Positions 50,435 through 62,342 of a stretch of 64,000 nt of DNA are shown here, piece by piece. The stretch comes from Molanna angustata. Its lineage: Eukaryota; Arthropoda; Insecta; Trichoptera; Molannidae. The position numbers and the translations under genes are program-made. The stretch is from contig OY754973.1 in NCBI GenBank assembly GCA_963576475.1, positions 14,307,773 to 14,371,772 of the forward strand, given 5' to 3'. A model generated the notes under the pieces. The model was not told where the DNA came from. It did not search any database and saw only the letters and a program-made list of their open reading frames with translations. Within the stretch, counting starts at the first letter, position 1; every line of letters begins with the position of its first letter.

Positions 50435-50470
50435 TATACTGACGAAGTGCCTTGCACGAAACGCGCTTAT
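50435..50470 (+). ncRNA. Hammerhead-like core motif (candidate)
   Basis: CTGACGA is followed by an A, the stem GTGC-CTT-GCAC, and GAAACGCG. CTGANGA, a short stem II and GAAAC in this order are the invariant parts of a hammerhead ribozyme core. I cannot find a convincing stem III/stem I closure with the cleavage-site UH, so activity is doubtful. It may be the 3' end of another PLE. Confidence 0.3.
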
Positions 50471-50774
50471 AATTAAATGTAGGTAAAAACAAATCAATGT
50501 ATCTTATTTTATTATTATTTCGGTGGTGAACATTGTTGCCACGATGACAGCAATAACTTTTGAAAAAGTCTTTAAACTATACCATATTGCAACTGAAAAC
50601 ATGACACATATTACACTATGAAGTTCCTTGTAATACTCCTAAAGGTAACTACTTATCGAGTGCGTTAAAAAGGATTTACTTGTGATTTAAATTGAGGGAA
50701 ACCTAAAATTTGTCGTTCTTTGCATTTTAAGAACAAACCTTTAAATGAAAAAAACTTATTCGTTTTGATTTTAC

Positions 50775-51775
50775 GCACACTATGGACTAATTAGGTCATT
50801 AAACGACTTCTGCTTGTACAGGGGCGATAATGTCTTTCTTCTTATATGGGTAGATGATATAATAATCACAGGCGTTGAAAATGAGTGCCTCAAGCTTATC
50901 TATTATCTAAAGACTGAATTCAATGCAAAAGATTTTGGAACCATCAATAACTTTCTAGGAACAGAAATATCAGTCAGTAAAGAATATATCAGTATTTCCC
51001 AAGAAGAGTTTATAGAGAAAGTCATCACCAAATTCGGTATGGATAAAGCAAAATCTGTAGATACACCTATGGAAGACAACTTCCAAGTAGACATTACCCA
51101 AGCCATCGATAAGAATTTGCCATATAGAGAACTGGTGGGATCCCTAATATACATATCCATAGTAGGCAGACCAGATATAGCATATGCCACTTCAGTCCTA
51201 AGTAGGTATCTGGACAAACCGACCAAACAGTTGTGGGGTGCAGCCAAAAGAGTTTTGCGTTACCTGAAAGGAACGATAAATCTCCACCTAACTTTTCACA
51301 AAAAAAGGGACACTGGATTAATTGCCTACTCAGATGCAGATTGGGCAGGAGACATCAGCGACAGAAAAAGTACGAGTGGGTGTGTTGTGTATCACTGTGG
51401 AAATCCAATCTCGTGGTATTCAAGAAAACAGTCTTGTGTTTCCCAGTCTACTGCACAATCAGAATACATAGCATGTGCATTGGCAGCTATGGATATGGTG
51501 TACTTTGAACGCATTTTGAAAGATTTCAATAGTAATTCTGTTGTGCCATTACTATATGTTGATAATCAAAGTGCGATCAACATGTGTGAAAGTTATGAAA
51601 ACAGTAAAAGAACTAGACACATAGATATTAAGTATCATTTCATCAAAGATCTTATTTCAAAAAAATTAATATAACTAAAATATGTTGAGACCAATAATAA
51701 TGTAGCAGACATTTTCACTAAGTCTCTCAAATCTGAAAAGTTAATAAAATTTTCTAAATGCCTTAATGTGTCTTA
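50775..51775 (+). pseudogene. Ty1/copia pol fragment: reverse transcriptase end and RNase H
   Basis: Frame from YGLIRSLNDFCLYRGDNV through LLIWVDDIIITG (catalytic VDD), DFGTINNFLGTEI, YRELVGSLIYIS, RPDIAYATSVLSRYLDKP, YLKGT, ADWAGD, RKSTSGCVVY and QSTAQSEYIA to DNQSAINM and RHIDIKYHFIKD. One stop after KKLI (51674) precedes KYVETNNNVADIFTKSLKS and a final stop near 51775. These are the signature blocks of copia-type pol. Gag, protease, integrase and the 5' LTR are absent on the left. The first ATG in the open frame is internal. Confidence 0.92.
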
Positions 51776-51911
51776 AAACTATGTATATTCAAATATCTTC
51801 TTTATACTAAAATACATAAATACTGTATTGTTCTTGCTATAATATATTACTGATAATGTCTTTATATCATATTATGTAAAAGTAATTTGTGGAATTTAAA
51901 TTGAGAGGGAA

Positions 51912-52085
51912 TGTCAATATGCAATTTAAATGTATGTGCGCGTGCGCACATGTGACGTTTCATGTACGCTTGTGCGTCTTATATCAATGTAGCAAAAACA
52001 CTTCCGTTTCCTTACTTCAATAAAATGTCTCTTGTGTTCACTCACGTGTTTTCATTTCCTCTATCGTAATATTATGATCGTGACA
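51912..52085 (+). repeat. Ty1/copia 3' LTR with polypurine tract
   Basis: A purine run TTGAGAGGGAA (51901-51911) precedes TGTCAATATGC. The LTR then ends GATCGTGACA at 52085, giving the 5-bp inverted ends TGTCA and TGACA. Length is about 174 bp, short but acceptable for copia. CTTATATCAAT and AATAAAATG inside could be promoter and poly(A) signals. No 5' LTR is present to compare. Confidence 0.7.
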
Positions 52086-52432
52086 AATTAATATCCATCG
52101 CTTTCCAGAAAAGTATTACTGTTTCTAATTCCATTTACAACTACGTATCTCTGTGAGAGCGGATTTTCTGCTATGTTGATAATAAAAAACAACTTCCTAT
52201 CTTCCTATTTTCCTATCTTGTCTCGAACATGCTGCACCATTTTTCGCAATAAGAATATTGTATTTTTTTCCTATAATTAATAAATGATAATGTTGTCATA
52301 AACTGTTGTTGCGGTTTTTATTTCTCTACCATTTTGAAGGGGTTTTTTTTAACGGTTACAGTTCAGTGGTACGCTACTGATTTATAATTTCGTGTGTGTT
52401 AAGCGAAATTAAAAGTTTGGAAATCACTGCTC
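52086..52432 (+). pseudogene. hAT transposase C-terminal relic and right terminus
   Basis: PSLSRKVLLFLIPFTTTYLC, ESGFSAMLIIKNNF (52095-52200) match the C-terminal YLCE.GFS.L..IK segment of hAT transposases, the dimerisation region. After non-coding DNA the end TTTGGAAATCACTG (to 52432) is the inverse of CAGTGATTTCCAAA, a typical hAT terminus. The copia LTR abuts the left side, so the retroelement probably inserted into this transposon. Stops and truncation make it inactive. Confidence 0.75.
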
Positions 52433-54323
52433 TAAGACATTGTTATTTCTTTAGAAACACAATGTCTAACATAATATAACTGAATATTTACTTCACCGTA
52501 ACTCGTTTTTTATCATATCTTTTAAACATGGTGAAATTCCTTACGTTAGATTTGAAAGATTAGCATCTCGATTCATCAATTTATTTTACTTATTCAATTT
52601 ATTGTGATTTATTTTATATAAAATAATTGTATTTATTTTTCATTTCGCATAGTTTATTGTTTAATTAAATTTAATTAAATAAATTTAATTAAAATTTGTT
52701 ATTAAATTCCTCTATCAATTTAATTTTTTTAATTTGTTAATACTTTTTGTACCAAGCATTAAATATGACATGTAATATTTCAGGTATAAATTGGTAATTG
52801 AAATACATTTATATTTAAAGGATTATGTGCACAATTTAAAGACATTATATATTCTGTGTATTTACCAACAAATAAAAATTAAATAATATGAGATAAATTT
52901 TATTTCAAATTAAGGTGATGTTTATTTGCCTACTTAAGAGTTGGTCAAAACTCAAATAAGTGACGGCTTCAACTTAACTGACCAGTAAATGGTTTATCAT
53001 TTCATATGTTTATGAATCAATCTTTGAAATGTAGATACGGTTTATAATTTAGGCACATGCGTCAGCAAGTATATCTTTGATATGGTAATGAGATCGAAAG
53101 TAAATATAAACTAATTGTCCCTTTCGTCAGCTGATCGCACACAAGGTCGGTGAACTAAAAGGTAAAATGAATATAACGTTGACAAATGAATTATTCAATT
53201 CGATCAACGGTAATAAATTATAATCGTGAGTCACGTTAAAACATATCAAATATGTAAATACATTATTAATTTAAATTTATTCAAATTTCCCAGAAGCGAC
53301 TAGACTCATAAAATAACCATAAGAATAAATAATACTAAAATTGAAATTAATTTCAAAGTCGAGCCACGTAATCGATTAGAGCACGATACATTGTTTAAAT
53401 AAATAAAAAATATTTTATATACCTATATTTTTAAACAAAATAGTTTTCCAATTTAATTTGTACGTCCACACGGTACCAATGCATTTTTTATTTGTGTCGA
53501 CATTGGTGAATACATCTATAGTCTATGATATATAAAAATAATATATACGACACTAGTTTTTAAATTCGTTAAACAAAAAGTAAGGCGCATACCTCACTTT
53601 ATTCTTACCGCACTTTAGTACCACGCAAGATGTTGTATTGTATGCACGCAAGATGCGGACGTATTGTCCTAGTCAAAATGCCATCTTGTGTGATGAAAAC
53701 ATGTAAAAATTACACTAGAACCAGTTACAACATTTCATGTTGCATGTATATTTGATAACTAATATATTTATATGGATTTGCCGATAGCTATTTTTATTTC
53801 GAATAAAAATGAGAGCAGTCAATTCGCTTATAGGTATGCAGAGGTATTCTGTTGTATTCGCTTTTTCACACAGGTATAACTTATATAAGTTCGTCTCTTT
53901 CTCAGTCATTATAATGTGATTATATTGGAGTAAAAGAAAAAGCATGTCTGCAGTGTGTGTTTATTATTGTATTATCCTTTTCTCATTAATGTATTCTGTA
54001 GTGTGTGCTCTTTCTTGGTGATATTGTAAGAATTCGTTAAACTGTACCATTTTTGTACATCGTTTTGTTCTCATATAACGTGTCTCAATATAAAATGTCA
54101 TTTTACACCGTAAACATCCTGTCTTCACAGCAACTGCGACGGTGTATACTCGATTTACGCATGTGTCTATAGTATATGGTGTCCATCCTGTCCATTAGCA
54201 GTAATATCCACTGCCTTTTCAAAAAATTGCTTCAATCAGCTCATAGCTATAATGACTACCTATTTAAAATGACTTTTGTATTAAAATGACTACTTAAGAA
54301 TTGTTAAAGAACTAGTATTACTC
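52433..54323. other. AT-rich spacer, no feature seen
   Basis: Nothing recognised beyond low complexity. Confidence 0.4.
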
Positions 54324-54326
54324 TAA

Positions 54327-54851
54327 AGCAGCCCATTCACCATCGTGTCATTCGGCGTCGCTCCATATGGACCGGTTCCATTTGGAGCATTGTAAAATTT
54401 TCATCACATTCACGGGCGCGCCATCGAGCCATCAAAATTAGTATACACAAGCGATCGGCGCTTTCGCATTAATAATTTCTATTTTTTTTAAATTTTCAAG
54501 TAAAAATGACTTATAATTCTGATGATGAGTTTTATACAACTGCTATAGCGGTTTTTTTTATTTATAAAAAGAAAAAAAAACAAAGAGAAAATGTTGGATT
54601 TTCGCATCCACGAGAGTGTCAAACAGCTCGGCGCAATGAGATGGTGCAATGTACCGCTGGTTTTCACACTCACGAGTATGCCATACCGGCAGGATGCGCC
54701 TCGCCGTTGTCGCGGTACTATGGAGTTGTGATCGTTTGGAATTCCATTTTGGTGTCAGGCCAATTGGGCTGCGCTGGTTTTGACATTCACGAGCGCATTT
54801 TGGAGTGATAGCAAGCCATTTGGAAGGATGGCACGATCGTGAATGGGGGCC
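54327..54851 (+). mobile_element. PIF/Harbinger non-autonomous element with TAA duplication
   Basis: The ends AGCAGCCCATTCACCATCG and the inverse of AGGCCCCCATTCACGATCG are flanked by TAA (54324-54326 and 54852-54854). The frame 54506-54808 starts MTYNSDDEFYTTAIAVFF with a Lys-rich stretch and VGFSHP, like the start of Harbinger transposases (acidic start, KKKRR, WVHP). It then runs into sequence made of terminal-repeat-like pieces (TTTTCACACTCACGAGTATG). It is a deletion derivative without a catalytic core. Confidence 0.7.
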
Positions 54852-54854
54852 TTA

Positions 54855-55318
54855 AGATAACCTGTTCAACTTCAAAAGATCGCACGTGGTAATATTATGA
54901 ACAAATATGTAAGTCACATTGTGTAAGGAAGTGAGTGACTCATGGATCGACCAACAATATTATGACTATTAAAATCAACTTCAGCGTTTGATAATAATTA
55001 TAATTGTATACAGTGACGTAAGATTGTATTTATAAAAATTAGTACCAACATTCATTCGTTATTTTATATAACGAACATCATTATGCCTGACTAGAAAAAA
55101 ATAACCAAATAGATTCACATGTTGGCCTTGTAGTGCAGATGCATCACAGTTAAAAGCGGTGAAATAGAAAAAAGAGGAAGTTGTAGAAAATGGGGGCTCT
55201 CAGTTTAGTAAATGAATATTGAAAGGAGAATAACGGTAAAAATAAGACTGAAATGTTTCAGTGACCTTAATGACATGGTCGGCAAACATCAAACATCATG
55301 AAAAAAATTTCTTGATAT
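54855..55318. other. Spacer, no feature seen
   Basis: Nothing recognised. Confidence 0.4.
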
Positions 55319-55320
55319 GG

Positions 55321-55424
55321 TGGGGCAAGTCCAGTCAAACCGTGAAAACAAAACCCTTGACATTGTAGATATGGGTAGCCATAATGGTTTTGATTTCACG
55401 GTTTGACCAGACTTGTCCCCCTGA
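55321..55424. mobile_element. Palindromic MITE, family B-like variant
   Basis: GGGGCAAGTCCAGTCAAACC at the left, TTTCACGGTTTGACCAGAC and TTGTCCCCC at the right. The centre has ATATGGGTAGCCATAATGG. It shares the ends and the GGGTTTTGATTT-type core with 59710-59898 but differs in the arms, and no clean duplication is visible. Confidence 0.6.
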
Positions 55425-55734
55425 TGTTTGTAAATATATCGAACAAAAAATTCAGTGATAACGTTCCATCCAAAGAAGATATAAGCAATTATATTAAGGT
55501 AGGTATGTACCTACCTACACATAAAAAATAGGAAAATTAGATAAAAAATATTTGATCGAAAACGAGATCAATGTGCAGATTTAGATTAGTTGTCGATTAT
55601 GAAAATATGAAAATTAAAGATAAACCACAAGAAAATCTGAGATAAAGATGAGAAAAGAAAGCTATTAAGAGTGATGCTAAAAAAATTGTAAGCATTACTT
55701 CTAAGCAATCCAATTTCTATAATATATCTAGAAT

Positions 55735-56072
55735 TTTAACTCGTTATAACCTCAAGGGGATATAGTGGGGAGTTATGAAATCGCAATTTTACTCGTCATA
55801 ACCTCAAGGGGATATAGTGAGGATTTATGAATTCGCAATTTTACTCGTCATAACATCAAGGGGATATAGTGGGAAGTTAATAAATCGCAATTTTACTCAT
55901 CATAACCTCAAGGGAATATAGTGGGGAGTTATGAATTCGCAATTTTACTCGTCATAACATCAAGGGGATATAGTGGGAAGTTATGAAATCGCAATTTTAC
56001 TCATCATAACCTCAAGGGAATATAGTGAGGAGTTATGAATTCGCAATTTTACTCGTTATAACCTCAAGGGGA
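55735..56072. repeat. Tandem array, about 60-bp unit
   Basis: Units of CGTTATAACCTCAAGGGGAT, ATAGTGGGGAGTTATGAAAT and CGCAATTTTACT, six full copies and a broken seventh. The array continues at about 56263 (ATATAGTGGGGAGTTGTG), separated by the SINE at 56076-56262. It precedes the interspersed repeat also found at 11570-11820. Confidence 0.9.
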
Positions 56073-56075
56073 TGG

Positions 56076-56262
56076 GTCGGTGGCAGAGCGGTTAGCGCGC
56101 TGGGATAGTAATCCAGTGGTCGCGAGTTCGAATCCTGCCTCAACCGATTTCGTTCACCTATAGCACAAGCATTTATTTGCTTATTTTAGGGAACGTAGGA
56201 AGATGTATATGTACTTTGTTTAACAAGGACATATTCATTTTTTTAATGTTTAAAAAAAAAAA
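56076..56262 (+). mobile_element. tRNA-Thr-derived SINE inserted in a tandem array
   Basis: GGGTCGGTGGCAGAGCGG, the anticodon-like loop in TAGTAATCCAGTGG, GAGTTCGAATCCTGCC, CGATTTCGTTCACCTATAGC and AAGGACATATTC, then an A-rich end. The array unit is cut within CTCAAGGGGATATAGTGG and resumes on the far side. Confidence 0.9.
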
Positions 56263-56570
56263 AATATAGTGGGGAGTTGTGAAATCGCAATTTTAAATGC
56301 TATTTTACTATCAACTATTATCAGGCTGAGTTTGTATTCTGAAAGTTTCATCACTATGTATCTGAGTGTGTGATGTGTACTATGTGCTATGTATGGCGCG
56401 CGGCGTGTTTATTCTATTTATCGATTATTGACTAAAGCACTCATTGGATTATTTTCAAATTTTGCAAATATAATACAAGCTTAGATATTTGATATTTTTG
56501 TTTTCAAATTGGTAAAAGGGTACATCACTGTCATAAAATGGCATTGAAGAATTATCAATATATTACGGAC
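56263..56570 (+). repeat. Interspersed repeat, second copy of 11570-11820
   Basis: GAAATCGCAATTTTAAATGC, GAAAGTTTCATCACTATG, GTGTGTGATGTGTACTATG, CGGCGTGTTTATTCTA and ATGGCATTGAAGAATTA in the same order as at 11.6 kb. Class unknown. Confidence 0.55.
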
Positions 56571-56830
56571 AACTTAGTTCAATCAATATAACAATACTCT
56601 GTTGTGGAGTGGGGGGCTGCTAATGATACACAATACATATAACTCCCATAGAAATAGTACAAAAGCGTATCATCAAAATAATATTGAAAAGACCAATAGA
56701 TGATCCTACCCATTTAATTTTTGAAGAATTTAAAGTACTAAGATTTTATTTTTTTTTAAGAAAATATGTTTCGTTGCTCCCATATAAACCTAGCATTCGT
56801 TTGATGTAAAAAATCTTTCTAAACATATTA
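56571..56830 (+). pseudogene. CR1-like LINE C-terminal relic
   Basis: QYSVVEWGAANDTQY, then PIEIVQKRIIKIILKRPIDD and PTHLIFEEFKVLRF correspond to WGGTY, I...QK...K...N.P...P...LF....L in the intact frames at 36445 and 39173. Stops interrupt it. Confidence 0.65.
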
Positions 56831-57903
56831 TTATAAATAAAATAAATATTAATATTGATTTTGTCTTGTTTTTCTTGTAGCATATTCATAGCAAATGAAA
56901 TTATTCTAGTATGAATATTACATAATTATTATAATTGAAATAATTTTTATCTCTACTCCTCGTAAGAAAGCACCGTAATACTTTGTTTTATTTATTTATT
57001 AAAACAGAGTAAACCTAGAAACATTTTACAAAAATAACAATTACAATAATTACATAGAACATGCTTACAATACCATTTATAATAATTGCACACAACAGGC
57101 TTCGCCTAGTGAGGTAGGTAATAGATTCCATCGTGATATAAGGTACAAGACAGTAAGAAAAAAACAAGAGTGAAGTTGAAATATAACAGTAAGTCTTGAC
57201 ATGAATGAATTTATTTATACCAAGTTTAAAAGATTTCGTCAATTTCGTTCAGTGGTAAACCGTTCCAAGCGATAAATATAGATATATGTAGGTTCTTGGT
57301 CTGTGGTAAGAATGTGTTTACAAAACCATTTAAAAATGTTGATTTTTTAAGTACAAATAAAGAAAGTGACACTTAATATCATAAAGTTCACAGTTAAGAG
57401 GTAAATCTACATTCAAATAAAATTTTCAATGTCATAAACGAGTTATAAAAACCAGATATTGCGAGGTACAGACTGACATTATTAATGGTCGATGCTTTTA
57501 AATTCATTATGGAAGAGAAAATCGACGAAGAAACCTACATTGATATCAAACAATGGGCCAGTTATTTCAGTTTATTATCTTTTATAAAATACTTTCACTG
57601 TCCTCTCGCTGAGATATCAATATGGTCTTAATAACAAGGCCCTTATGTTTCATATTTAGTTTAATCTGTAAGAAAATTACTTATTGGAAAAATGCATTGA
57701 AGTGAAGTCATTTGATTTCTGTACAGGTATCCTGATTTCTATTCTCCCAGTAAAGGATAAAATAATTCCAAAATCTTTGGAATGCAGCTGCACTGAGAAA
57801 ACAAATTATTCCATTTATTCTTGATTTTTAGAGCAAATGCTGGTTAATGCTGGGATTGCCACTATAAAATAAACTCGCCACTAAAGAGTTGATGATTGAT
57901 TTT
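56831..57903. other. AT-rich spacer, no feature seen
   Basis: Nothing recognised; the minus frame 57015-57242 is hydrophobic but shows no family motif. Confidence 0.4.
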
Positions 57904-59330
57904 ATTGAAGCAGGGTTGGGCAAACTTTAAGAAATTCAAAGTGGGCCACAGAATCAAAATACTAACATACCTCATATTACTTCAATTGTGAAATTTCACA
58001 AATATGGATTATATTATTTTATGTACCTGTAGTAAAACATAACAAAGCCATGCTGCGGGTTTTTTTGATTTTCTATTAGTAATTCCCTTAAAAAAATCGA
58101 TGAAACGAGGAATCTAGGCTATTTTTCGATAAATGAAATCAAATATTCCGCGCAGCGAAAAAACATCAGTTTTTACTCTCCACACTATGGAATAGTGAAG
58201 AGTCATGATTTCACAATTTTTAAGCGTGTTTTTTTTGCATCAATTTCTCAACGGGCATCATGTAGAGAGTGCACACGGTGAGTTTCGTCGTGATGTGTTT
58301 GTATGTATGGCGTACGGCGTACGGATTATCCTTTTTGTGTCCTCTGTACAGCCCAAACTATAAGTCCGATCGACTTCATATTAATATCATATGTATAAAG
58401 TGCATAGACCTAGAGCTGATTAGTTTTCCATAGATATCCGTTATTTCTTCTCTATGATTATATCTGTCCAAATTTTCAAAATGTTCTCACGGTCTGGAAA
58501 ATCGAGGTATTTCATACTGTTTGAAATTTCGATACAACAAAAATTCACTCATCAAAAATGAATTAAATGATTGCCGAAATTTAAAGAAAAAATCTATGGT
58601 TTGCCATAATCAATGTGAAAAAAATTTCATATTTGCAAAAAAAATTTAAAAAAAAAAGTAAAATAGCTTATGTTAGGGAAAATTGAGTGATCAACTTCAT
58701 ATTGATACTGTATGTGTCTCTATAGACAAGTGTATTTTACACTCTCCACTTCTATCTTCCTCAAGGGGTAGGCGGTGAGAACCGAACACCGCATCCTTCT
58801 ATCTTGACACATACATCGCCTCATCAACATTGATACACTGTCTCATACGTGCTAATCTTGCTAATGATGCAATTTTACTTAAAATTTCTCGACAGGCATC
58901 ATGTAGAAAATACATACTATGAGTTTTGTGACAATGTTTTTGTGTGTATGGTGTATTGTGATAATTTTGTCCTTTGGGAATCTTATATTTGTTTAAGAAT
59001 CTAATAGAAATGTACTTCATAAAAATACATTTAGAGATTGTCAACCGATCAAGAAAAAAAATGAACGGTTACGATGGTGTGCAGAGTTTAGTGTTGGCCA
59101 CAACCCACTCGTTTTATTTTTATATTAAATCATACCAAAAACAATCCGCGCAGCGAAAAACTATAAGTTTTTAAAAAAAAAAATCGCGTAGCGTAAAATT
59201 TACAGTCACATAATCAATTTTTTGATTGCCTTGTATTGCGTGCGAATGAAATCAAAGTATAAATTTTATTCTTACATTTTTTTGAAATCCATTGCTCCCG
59301 GGACGCACTGGGATCAGTTTGCTAAGGGCT
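57904..59330. mobile_element. Possible hAT-like non-autonomous element with internal repeats
   Basis: The left end CAGGGTTGGGCAAACTTTAA with GTGGGCCACAG, and the inverse of the right end CAGCCCTTAGCAAACTGATC with GCGTCCCGGG, resemble diverged hAT termini. The interior repeats CGCGCAGCGAAAAA (58150, 59147) and ATGTAGAGAGTGCACACGG/ATGTAGAAAATACATACTA (58259, 58901). A LINE scrap (minus; NVDEAMY) lies at 58755-58855. Termini match only loosely, so the boundaries are tentative. Confidence 0.35.
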
Positions 59331-59445
59331 GATGTAGACAATTTTTGTGAAAGAGTGCATTATTTTATGGATAGATACCGGCTTAATTAAATTTTAGTGT
59401 TTTTTTAATGTCATAAGTCATAATAATTGTGTCAAAGTAAGTCGT

Positions 59446-59590
59446 GACCACTGGATTAATAATCCAGTGGTCACGACTTTCGTTCACCTATAGCAAAGCA
59501 TTTGTGTGTAATTTATGCGTATAATTTATATATAATAATTTATATATGAAGATGTATATATGTACTTGTTTTCAAGGACATATTCTTTCT
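59446..59590 (+). mobile_element. tRNA-Thr-derived SINE with rearranged head
   Basis: GTCGTGACCACTGGATTAAT and its inverse AATCCAGTGGTCACGAC form a hairpin where the tRNA head should be. The standard body TTTCGTTCACCTATAGC and the end AAGGACATATTC follow. The head was replaced by an inverted copy of its own anticodon-to-T arm part. Confidence 0.75.
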
Positions 59591-59709
59591 TTAAAAATAG
59601 GAAAAAAATAACAGGGTTCCATCAAGACCTGGCAATCGACAAATCAATATCACTTAGTAGATACCCTATCAGTCGGTTGGTGAATTTGTAATTATAAATT
59701 CTACATCAG

Positions 59710-59898
59710 GGGGGCAAGTCTGGTCCAATCCGCGAAATCAAAACCCTCGCGATTACCCATATCATGGATATAATTATTATATGGAGTTCTATAATATCTT
59801 TAGATGTCATAGGACTCTATACGATAATAATTAGGTATATCCATGATATGGGTAATCACAAAGGTTTTGAATTCGCCGGTCGAACCAGACTTGCCCCC
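59710..59898. mobile_element. Palindromic MITE (family B), full length, CAG duplication
   Basis: GGGGGCAAGTCTGG at the left and CCAGACTTGCCCCC at the right, with long arms pairing through GATTACCCATATCATGGATA and its inverse. CAG stands on both sides (59707-59709, 59899-59901). Length 189 bp. No coding frame. Confidence 0.85.
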
Positions 59899-60074
59899 CA
59901 GAGTTAATTAATGAGATTGTAAAAAGGTAAACAATATCTGCGATATATGCGATACTATCATTTTAAAATACTTAGATAAACTCTGATACTTTATAAACAC
60001 TCTTGTATGTTTTTGTAGGTATTTGGTCCAAAGCACTCGGTGATATTGATTATAATTATTTTATTTTCTACTTC

Positions 60075-60315
60075 TTCTTCCTCAGCCGTTTTCAATCCAT
60101 CGTTGGACATAGGCCTCCCCCTTGCTCCTCCACATGTCTCTATTCCGGGCACATTGCATCCGATTTACTCCCACAGTCTTTCTGATGTAATCCGATCATC
60201 TAACACGTGGTCTTCCCACACTCCTTCTTCCCGTTCTAGTTTACCATTCTAGGAGTTTTTTTGTCCATCGTTGGTCAGTACTTACATCTGGCAATATGAC
60301 CTGCCCAACTCCATT
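60075..60315 (-). pseudogene. LINE polymerase C-terminal relic
   Basis: The minus strand reads WSWAGHIARC, then after shifts VWEDHVLDDRITSERLW and GRPMSNDGLKTAEEEE. It is a worn W.WAGHIAR...GRP..RW.DD segment of RTE/R1-like LINEs, with the CCATCGTTGGACATAGGCC phrase common to their 3' ends. Confidence 0.6.
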
Positions 60316-61205
60316 TATTTTATTTTATTTAACTGAGCACAGACACAGGCATGAATTCCCAAATATTTCTGCGCATAATAGTTTATGCATGGGAAGTACA
60401 TAATATAATAAGTATTGTATGTAGGTATATAAGTTTCCTACATACAATTACATTTTATTATGTAATTGAATAAGGGGAGTCCAAGTTGAGTTGGGACTAA
60501 GGTGAGTTGGGACAGACTTCATTTCTCCAAAAGTAGGTACTGGACATGGCAACATGGTATAAGTACATATATTATGTTTACAATACGCCTACAAAATCGT
60601 TAGTATACCTCCTCCAATAACGTCCAATAATGCGGTTTTGTTTTTTTGAACCTAGTCCCAAAATTTTCACTGAAAGTAAGTTTTTATATCACATTAGTAG
60701 CGTTAAGAACTCATAGCACATGCACTCATATGTGATAAGTTGAATCGGCGTTTCCTCATTAACCCTGTCAATACTGAAAATATCATCTTGAAACTAGAGA
60801 CAGGCATAAAATATAGTAAGTATTGTTTACAGCTTGACAAAAGTACCCATGATATTTGCGGAATTCCCTTGCCATCCGTTTAATTTATCTGATATAAAAC
60901 TATAATTAAGCAAAAATATTGTTGATTTATTATGTCAACACTTTGAGTGTTTTAGACTTTTAAATTTGTATCTTGATTTAAAAAAAACGAGGTATAATTC
61001 GTATTTTCACTTACGTTGTTCCTGTTTCGCGCTAGTCGAGTCGTCAAAATGTACGGCGGGAAGAACACAACCACTTCTACTTCAAAACAAGGAGTGGGAT
61101 ACAACTCGCTAAAAATTCTCATTGCCCGTGCGGCCTTAAAGCCAAATATTATTTACACTGCTTCGTGAACAGCATTTTTCTTATTTGAACATCGTTTTCA
61201 TGGAT
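60316..61205. other. Spacer, no feature recognised
   Basis: A phrase GTTGAGTTGGGACTAAGG near 60487 and a denser stretch at 61030-61140 look less random than their surroundings, but no protein or repeat family was recognised. Confidence 0.35.
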
Positions 61206-61690
61206 TCACTATGGGCTTAGTAGATATTACATGATAATATATTACCATCAAATGTAATTAGCTATAGCTTTTCACTATGGGCTTAGTAGATATTACATCA
61301 TAATAATATGTTACCATCAAATGTACTTAGCTATAGCTTTTCACTTTGGGCTTAGTAGATATTACATCATAATAATATGTTACCATCAAATTTACTTAGC
61401 TATAGTTTTTCACTATATAGGCTTAGTAGATATTACATCATAATATGTTACCATCAAATGTACTTAGCTATAGTTTTTCACTATGGGCTTAGTAGATATT
61501 ACATCATAATATGTTACCATCAAATGTACCTACTTAGCTATAGTTTTTCACTATGGGCTTAGTAGATATTACATCATAATATGTTACCATCAAATGTACC
61601 TACTTAGCTATAGTTTTTCACTATGGGCTTAGTAGATATTACATCATATGTATATTACCGCCAAATGTATAGGTATAGCTATAGTTTTCT
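61206..61690. repeat. Tandem array, 64-72-bp unit, seven copies
   Basis: Units of CACTATGGGCTTAGTAGATA, TTACATCATAATATGTTACC, ATCAAATGTACTTAGCTATA and GTTTTT, starting near 61207, 61274, 61343, 61412, 61479, 61549 and 61619. Lengths vary by small insertions such as a second TACCT. Confidence 0.93.
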
Positions 61691-62342
61691 GAAATGTAAC
61701 AAATACATAAATCAAATCAAACGAAGAACCTAATGGTGATCTTCACTTATTGAGAAGATTCATTTTTGATACAAAATCATATTACATATTCGATTGACCT
61801 GGATGATTGAATAAGTGGCGAGTGAATTGTCAAATGAAATTCCTACCATCTAACCAGCTACCAGACCAGATAAGCAATGATTGTCCGAGAACATATAGGT
61901 TTTAAATAAATTTCTCCCCGTCCTGTAATTGAACACAGGATGCCAGCTTAATGTCAAATGACTGACCACTGTAAAACGGTGATCAGCATCAAGCAGGTTT
62001 TTAATTTATTTATTGCAAAATACCTAATCATATCAATGAACACCCTAAGAATGCGGTATCTTACGATGTTTTATCTCCAACCGAGCATATAAGGCTCACC
62101 AAGATAATATGTATGTACGCATAATATTTACCGAGATATAGACATACCTACATATTATATAGGTAGACATTGTAGAATATTTACTTCAATAAGGTAATTA
62201 CGAAGGGCAACTACCTATGTACTTCAAAATGGCAGGTTTTCAATGCAACATTATATCTACATACATAGGTACATATACTATGTATCTATATCTATGCATC
62301 ATATCATTTACCTACAAGTAGGCATGTGGTAGCATATGCATT
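61691..62342. other. Spacer, no feature seen
   Basis: Nothing firm recognised. Confidence 0.4.

Noticed and set aside
57015..57242. Hydrophobic minus-strand frame as the missing spaetzle signal-peptide exon
   Set aside because: No suitable phase-0 donor, no signal-peptide layout, and AT-rich DNA often gives hydrophobic frames by chance.
61206..61690. CRISPR-like array
   Set aside because: Whole units repeat with no unique spacers, and the genome is eukaryotic.
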